From Latrodectus hesperus (taxonomy: Eukaryota; Arthropoda; Arachnida; Araneae; Theridiidae): a stretch of DNA of 64,000 nucleotides. The notes under the pieces were generated by a model. It was given only the letters and a program-made list of their open reading frames with translations, was not told the origin of the DNA and ran no database searches. The stretch covers positions 45,357,673-45,421,672 of the forward strand of contig CM075860.1 of the NCBI GenBank assembly GCA_037975125.1, in the 5' to 3' direction. The position numbers were made by a program, and so were the translations under genes. Positions 62,709-64,000 of this stretch are shown here, piece by piece; position 1 is the stretch's first letter; each line of letters starts with the position of its first letter.

Positions 62709-63000
62709 TAAATTATTCTGTTAAAAATAATGTTATTATTCAAGATCTTAAATAAACATTCAGAAAAGATAAATAATATTATGATTTTCAAATATGGCCG
62801 CCACGCATGCGTAAACCTATTAATAAGTCTGCGCATGATTTTACTTTCCTTCAATCTGAATGGTAAATGCTTCAGCTGCCGTCCAGCGACCACTCTGTCA
62901 GCGGCCGACGACGGTGTCGTTCAAAATATGCGGTCGGAAAAACAGTGACCGTTTCATGTATAAGTTACTGGGCACGGACTGCTGAAAAAATCTGGTATAA
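62709..63000 (-). promoter_or_regulatory. candidate promoter and first exon of the minus-strand host gene
   Basis: A CpG-containing island in AT-rich DNA. On the minus strand it holds GGCGGCCATATTTG (YY1-like, typically just after a start site). ACGCATGCGT at 62804 and TGCGCATG at 62832 are close to the NRF1 motif. A GTAAGTAC donor starts at 62708, so exon 1 would end at 62709. The ATG in it opens a frame (MRRLINRFTHAWRPY) that meets a stop at the splice junction, so I treat it as an upstream frame. The plus side may also be transcribed. Everything here is motif-based inference. Confidence 0.35.
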
Positions 63001-64000
63001 AGTGAGTTACCAATGAAACTGGTAAATGGCCACTGTAATACCATTGTGTGAGCCTCAGCTACTAGGGTATTCTCTGCAGCGTTTATCAGCCAAATTTCCC
63101 AGAGAGTTGGTTTTTTAAATAATTAGAAATTTAATGCATCACAGGAATTTTAATTATTTAATGACTGTTTTTGTTGGCATATACGTGCCAACAAAAACAG
63201 TATTATATTTGCGATACATATTTCTCCCCATAGCTTTTAATTTACAAAGCTGTGATAGTAAATAAATCATCCTCATCAGAAAATATTGGATATGTGCTTT
63301 TCTTCTCTTTAAAAAAATATCGAACACTGTTTTCAGAGTATATCGTTAAAATCCGATCTCAGAGAAAGGTAAAGTAAAAATAAAACGAAGTACTGCCACA
63401 AAATAAAGATTGGTCTAAATAAATATGTACCCTTCATAGTACTTAAAAATTAATACAAAATTTTAATTATTATCATAGATTATCCATTTTTCGCTTGCTT
63501 ATAATTAAATTATTGTTTTCTTTTGCTTACAAATTAACGATTGTTTGAAAATCAGACAGTAATGTATACGCATTTATGTGCGCTTAATTTCATTTGAAGA
63601 TATCATTCAAAAGGTGATTATTATTCCGCGCGCGCGAATAGTATAGCATTAAATACAACACAAACTTTTCGCATGCGTTTTCCACCAGAACAAAAGAGGT
63701 GACAATTTTACCTTTCTAATGAAACAGTTCACTTTTATTTTGACAATTGAAATAGTTAAATATTTAAAGGCAATTCTAGCCTTGTCGAAAATTATATAAA
63801 TCAAATACCTTTATATTTTCCCCAGAAATTAACCAAACTGAAATGCTTAGTACTTCATAATGATATCAAGGTTCACAAAATTAACTTTTATATGTTAAAC
63901 GTAAATTTTAAAATTCAGATATCTCAGCTTGAAATTTTAAACACTTGTAATTAAAAATTACCCATAATAACTACTCTATAATAATCATTCCTCTCCCACA
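63001..64000. other. no gene recognised; one hairpin
   Basis: 16-bp exact arms 63164-63179/63186-63201 (ACTGTTTTTGTTGGCA) form a stem-loop. A CG run (CCGCGCGCGCG at 63627) and CGCATGCG at 63671 make this flank GC-richer in spots. Otherwise AT-rich. Confidence 0.5.

Noticed and set aside
62708..62893. 61-residue minus-strand frame near the promoter island
   Set aside because: Its in-frame ATGs give short frames ending at the splice donor; more likely 5' untranslated.

Overview
This is an AT-rich animal window built almost entirely of nested transposable elements. No complete host gene is visible. Spliceosomal GT-AG introns, tRNA-headed SINEs, non-LTR retrotransposons, hAT, P/THAP9, piggyBac and Merlin-like transposons and long (AT)n tracts point to an arthropod. 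I infer an arachnid, probably a spider, from remembered similarity of the LINE, SINE and hAT ends; no search was run.

Layout from left to right. 1-7.9 kb: a minus-strand LINE RNase H fragment, an intact SINE with target site duplication (TSD), an (AT)n tract and a degraded copy of a repeat that is amplified at 51-52 kb. 7.9-14.5 kb: a decayed P-element/THAP9-like transposase that keeps eight GT-AG-bounded exons; a 2.66 kb hAT element sits in its first intron. 18.4-26.6 kb: an RTE-like LINE apparently split by a nearly full-length CCHC-ORF1/EN-RT-RNase H LINE, which carries its own SINE insertion. 26.6-35.2 kb: a zinc-finger fossil, a broken piggyBac transposase, a third LINE 3' fragment and a Merlin/IS1595-type transposase remnant. 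35.5-48.5 kb: two large hAT elements with exact 8-bp TSDs, one holding a further hAT. 50.1-53.2 kb: a Mutator-like element with 111-bp terminal inverted repeats (TIRs) and a ~129-bp satellite array inside. 53.5-59.35 kb: a P/THAP9-like transposon with 28-bp identical terminal repeats, a perfect TSD and a transposase broken by only about six small frame changes.

The least expected signal is a possible host gene on the minus strand that runs through all of this. A GC-richer promoter-like patch (62.8-63.0 kb) is followed by two candidate untranslated exons (62709 and 60443-60480). Five short open exons then follow at 53393-53454, 31577-31652, 30605-30640, 28047-28141 and 6190-6322. Each has an AG acceptor and GT donor, and every junction keeps one reading frame open. 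If real, the transposons above are mostly intron filling of a gene of more than 56 kb that continues off the left edge. I do not recognise the protein, and this model needs transcript support.

The 300+ base stretches with nothing I can assign are listed as 'no feature seen' entries.
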